Shown here one piece after another: positions 6,576 through 8,844 of a DNA stretch of 8,844 nt. This DNA is from Burkholderiaceae bacterium. Its GTDB lineage: Bacteria; Pseudomonadota; Gammaproteobacteria; Burkholderiales; Burkholderiaceae. Both the position numbers and the translations under genes were made by a program. Within the stretch, counting starts at the first letter, position 1. Every line of letters begins with the position of its first letter. The notes beneath the pieces are model-generated. The model was not told the DNA's origin and made no database searches. It saw only the letters and a program-made list of their open reading frames with translations. The stretch covers positions 5,106 through 13,949 of the forward strand of contig JAGOEY010000026.1 of NCBI GenBank assembly GCA_017997515.1, written 5' to 3'.

Positions 6576-7997
6576 ATGGCCCTGCATCCGTCATCCATCG
6601 CCCTTCACGACCTGCCCGCCCATACCTTGGTTGAGGCCTACCGCAGCCGCGCCCTGTCGCCGGTGGAAGTGACCCACGCCGTGTTGGCACACATCGACCG
6701 TTGGGAACCGCACTTACACGCCACCTACCTGCTGCGCCCGGAACAGGCGCTGGAGCAGGCGCGGGCGTCAGAACAGCGCTGGTTACAAGGCGCACCGCTG
6801 GGCGCACTGGACGGTGTGCCCACCACCATCAAGGAAAACATCGCCACACAAGGCGACCCGGTGCCGCTGGGCACGGCTGCGGTGGCTTTGGTGCCCGCTG
6901 CTGCCGATGCACCCCCAGCCGCCCGCCTGCGTGAAGCCGGTGCTGTGCTGGTGGCCAAAACCACCATGCCGGACTACGGCATGCTGTCTTCGGGGCTGTC
7001 GAGCTTCCATGCGCTGGCACGGAACCCGTGGGATCTGCGCACCACACCCGGCGGCTCCAGCGCAGGTGGTGGTGCGGCGGCAGCGGCGGGTTATGGCCCG
7101 CTGCATATCGGCACCGACATAGGCGGCTCGCTGCGCTTGCCTGCGGGGTGGTGTGGCATCTTCAGCCTCAAGCCCAGCCTGGGGCGTATTCCCATCGACC
7201 CGCCCTACACCGGCCGCGCCGCTGGCCCCATGACCCGCAGCGTGGCCGATGCGGCGCTGATGATGCAGGTGCTGAGCCAGCCCGACCCGCGCGACAGCAT
7301 GGCCCTGCCCTGGCAAAACATTGCCTGGGACCAGTTTGATGCGGGTGTTGAGAAATTACGTGGTCTGCGCATCGGCCTGCTGCTGGATGCGGGCTGTGGC
7401 CTGCCCGTGGAGCCGGAGGTGCGCGCCGCTGTGTTACGCGCCGCACAGTTGCTGGAACAGGCGGGTGCCATGGTGGTGGAAATGCCGCCCTTCCTGACCC
7501 AGACCATGCTAGACGGTATGGACCATTTCTGGCGCATGCGTTCCCATGTGGACATGGCTGCCCTGGCCCCCGAGCGCAAGGCGCTGGTGCTGCCCTATAT
7601 CCGACAATGGGCCGACAGCGCGGCGGGGCTGTCGGGTGAGGCGCTGTACCGTGCCAGCAGCCAGTTCCACCTGACCCGTGTGGCCACGGTACAGGTCTGC
7701 AGCGGCTTCGACTACGTTATCTCCCCCACTGCCCCCCTGCCCGCGTTTGCAGCCGAGTTGCCGTCACCCACCAACGACCCGCTGCGCCCGCTGGAGCACA
7801 TTGCGTTCACCGTGCCCTTCAACATGTCGGAGCAGCCCGCTGCGTCCATCAACTGCGGATACACGGCAAGTGGACTGCCGATCGGGCTGCAGATTGCAGG
7901 CAAACGTTTTGACGACCTGGGTGTATTGCAGGTGGCGCGGGCGTTTGAGCTGGTGCGGGACATCCAAAACCCCTGGCCGCTGCCACCAGCGCAATAA
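6576..7997 (+). CDS. amidase-signature family hydrolase
   Basis: A cytoplasmic amide hydrolase of 473 residues with the Ser-cisSer-Lys triad of the amidase-signature family. Catalytic Lys86 lies in TTIKEN, the bridging Ser161 in GGSSAGG, and nucleophile Ser185 in GTDIGGSLRLP. The 24-residue Ser-Ser spacing equals that of fatty acid amide hydrolase. CGIFSLKPS (193-201) completes the signature, and ASGLPIGLQIAG (431-442) is the usual C-terminal family motif. No signal peptide is seen. GatA is a relative, but no gatB or gatC is present and the family also includes many stand-alone amidases, so a role in tRNA amidation is unlikely. The ATG at 6576 lies 5 bases after the binding-protein stop and lacks a Shine-Dalgarno, which suggests translational coupling. 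The context implies that it acts on the imported compound. The exact substrate cannot be read from the sequence. Confidence 0.93.
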   Translation: MALHPSSIALHDLPAHTLVEAYRSRALSPVEVTHAVLAHIDRWEPHLHATYLLRPEQALEQARASEQRWLQGAPLGALDGVPTTIKENIATQGDPVPLGTAAVALVPAAADAPPAARLREAGAVLVAKTTMPDYGMLSSGLSSFHALARNPWDLRTTPGGSSAGGGAAAAAGYGPLHIGTDIGGSLRLPAGWCGIFSLKPSLGRIPIDPPYTGRAAGPMTRSVADAALMMQVLSQPDPRDSMALPWQNIAWDQFDAGVEKLRGLRIGLLLDAGCGLPVEPEVRAAVLRAAQLLEQAGAMVVEMPPFLTQTMLDGMDHFWRMRSHVDMAALAPERKALVLPYIRQWADSAAGLSGEALYRASSQFHLTRVATVQVCSGFDYVISPTAPLPAFAAELPSPTNDPLRPLEHIAFTVPFNMSEQPAASINCGYTASGLPIGLQIAGKRFDDLGVLQVARAFELVRDIQNPWPLPPAQ

Positions 7998-8001
7998 CTG
8001 C

Positions 8002-8676
8002 TTATCTGCTGGGGGTCGCGGCCACCCGGGCCTGGTCGTACACCGGCTGGGGCGGTAATCCTTCCAGATGGGTGGTATCCGCCCAATTCAGGATGGAAAA
8101 GTTGCCTGCATCCAACCGCACCCGGTTGTAGCCTGCATTCGGAATGGTGCTCTGGCGCGGGCCGTTCAGGCCCAGCCCATGCACTGTGCGGTACAACATG
8201 TCCAGCACCCCGCCGTGGGTCACCACCACCAGCGTCTGGCCTGCATGAGCCGCAGCCAATCGGTGTATAGCGGCCATCACCCGGGTGTGAAACTGCCGGG
8301 TGCTCTCGCCGTCCGGCACGGCGTAGTCGGACTGGAACTGCGTCCAGCCTGCCCACACGTCCGCATGCTGGGTCTTGATGTCTTCGACGCGCATTCCGTC
8401 GATGCGGCCAAAATTTTGTTCGCGCAACATGGCGTCGGTCACCAGCTCTGGTGACTGTGCAAGCGGTGCAAGGCCGAGGATGGGTTGCGCCGTCTGGCGC
8501 GTGCGCAAGAGGTCACTGCTGACGATGTGGTGCACGGGCTCTGCGGCCAACCGCTGGGCCAGGCGCTGCGCCTGGGCATGGCCGGTGGCGTTGAGTGGCA
8601 CGTCCACCTGCCCCTGGAACCGCAGTTCGCGGTTCCAGTCGGTTTCTCCGTGGCGCAGCAGGATGAGTTCGGTCAT
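8002..8676 (-). CDS. histidine phosphatase family protein (phosphoglycerate mutase-like)
   Basis: A cytoplasmic enzyme of 224 residues from the branch-1 histidine phosphatase superfamily. The phospho-accepting His9 lies in LLRHGET (6-12), followed by DWN and LNATGHAQA. Other active-site residues visible are Arg58/Arg60 in LLRTRQTA, Glu86 in MLREQNFG, PDGES (121-125) and the second His154 in VVTHGGVLD. The family contains GpmB-like phosphatases, CobC/alpha-ribazole phosphatase and broad sugar-phosphate phosphatases; I cannot choose between them, and cofactor-independent or -dependent glycolytic mutase activity is not implied. The start at 8676 is preferred because the RHG motif then sits at the usual position near the N-terminus; the open frame to 8775 reads through the end of the upstream gene. 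No separate Shine-Dalgarno exists: a hairpin fills the 19-base leader. The gene probably follows the membrane-protein gene in one transcript and converges on the amidase. Confidence 0.93.
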   Translation of the reverse strand: MTELILLRHGETDWNRELRFQGQVDVPLNATGHAQAQRLAQRLAAEPVHHIVSSDLLRTRQTAQPILGLAPLAQSPELVTDAMLREQNFGRIDGMRVEDIKTQHADVWAGWTQFQSDYAVPDGESTRQFHTRVMAAIHRLAAAHAGQTLVVVTHGGVLDMLYRTVHGLGLNGPRQSTIPNAGYNRVRLDAGNFSILNWADTTHLEGLPPQPVYDQARVAATPSR

Positions 8677-8695
8677 GCCTGCATTATCGGCAGGC
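8677..8695 (-). promoter_or_regulatory. hairpin filling the leader of the histidine phosphatase gene
   Basis: GCCTGC (8677-8682) and GCAGGC (8690-8695) form a perfect 6-base inverted repeat around ATTATCG. It occupies exactly the space between the upstream stop codon and the ATG at 8676. On the minus strand the loop contains GATAAT, a good -10 hexamer 6 bases before the ATG, but no matching -35 was found. It may be an RNA structure touching the start codon, part of a promoter for a leaderless message, or chance. Confidence 0.4.
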
Positions 8696-8844
8696 TCATT
8701 CTTCGGCAGTGGCCCCGCGGATCGAGCCGCGCAGGAACGAATACACCACCCCACCGGTGAGGGCTCCAAACACATACACCAGCGTGACCAGGATCGATAT
8801 CGGCATGGTCACGCTGGCGTTGAAGAGGGATACCGTGACGGTGT
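8696..8844 (-). CDS. small membrane protein of unknown function, C-terminal end (partial)
   Basis: The last 48 residues of a gene whose start lies beyond the right edge. The first complete codon is at 8842-8840 and the stop is TGA at 8698-8696. The fragment begins TVTVSLFNASVTMPIS, then has one long hydrophobic stretch (ILVTLVYVFGALTGGVVYSF, about residues 17-36), and ends with a basic cytoplasmic-looking segment (LRGSIRG) and ATAEE. The pattern of a short beta-like segment, membrane helix and basic tail recalls LapA/DUF1049-like small membrane proteins, but the fragment is too short to assign a family. Supporting evidence that it is real: the hydrophobic helix is coherent, the frame is open to the edge, and the stop lies 19 bases before the histidine phosphatase start, an operon-like spacing. 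Confidence 0.65.
   Translation of the reverse strand, partial: TVTVSLFNASVTMPISILVTLVYVFGALTGGVVYSFLRGSIRGATAEE

Noticed and set aside
6576..7997. Amidase gene as gatA of the tRNA amidotransferase
   Set aside because: No gatB or gatC is adjacent, the gene sits in a transporter operon, and the protein shares only the general family motifs that stand-alone amidases also have.
8677..8775. Longer histidine phosphatase starting at 8775
   Set aside because: It would overlap the end of the upstream membrane-protein gene, and the added residues place the RHG motif abnormally far from the N-terminus.

Overview
The window reads as chromosomal DNA of a GC-rich betaproteobacterium, most likely family Comamonadaceae (Rhodoferax/Polaromonas/Acidovorax relatives). 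The evidence is the rplY-pth pairing, an Allochromatium-type YfhL ferredoxin, the overall codon and protein style, and an intergenic palindromic repeat at about 992-1032 that resembles, from memory, a repeat common in that family. Genus-level placement is inference.

Layout. Positions 1-182 hold the 3' end of rplY (ribosomal protein L25, CTC form), followed by a strong intrinsic terminator. pth (peptidyl-tRNA hydrolase, 303-941, +) comes next and has all its catalytic residues. A palindromic repeat separates it from a convergent ferredoxin gene (1034-1294, -). A 130-base divergent gap carries a plausible ferredoxin promoter. It is followed by a six-gene + strand block (1425-7997): two DppB/DppC-type permeases, two DppD/DppF-type ATPases, one periplasmic binding protein of the SBP_bac_5 family, and one amidase-signature hydrolase. 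The first four genes overlap by 1-4 bases, the binding-protein gene has its own ribosome binding site after a 58-base gap, and the amidase starts 5 bases after the binding-protein stop. A histidine phosphatase gene (8002-8676, -) converges on the amidase with a 4-base gap. It lies 19 bases downstream of the end of a small membrane-protein gene that runs off the right edge.

How the genes work together. rplY and pth are translation housekeeping genes. The block from 1425 to 7997 is a complete peptide/opine/nickel-class ABC importer with a cytoplasmic amidase attached. The simplest model is that an amide- or peptide-containing compound is captured in the periplasm, imported, and cleaved by the amidase. 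The substrate cannot be read from the sequence.

No gene-free stretch exceeds 300 bases, and no tRNA, rRNA, CRISPR array, insertion sequence or phage gene was seen. I see no clearly new biological system. The points most worth a second look are the importer-plus-amidase module and its position beside the ferredoxin gene, the dispersed palindromic repeat, the unequal tails of the two ATPases, and the hairpin that fills the leader of the histidine phosphatase gene.
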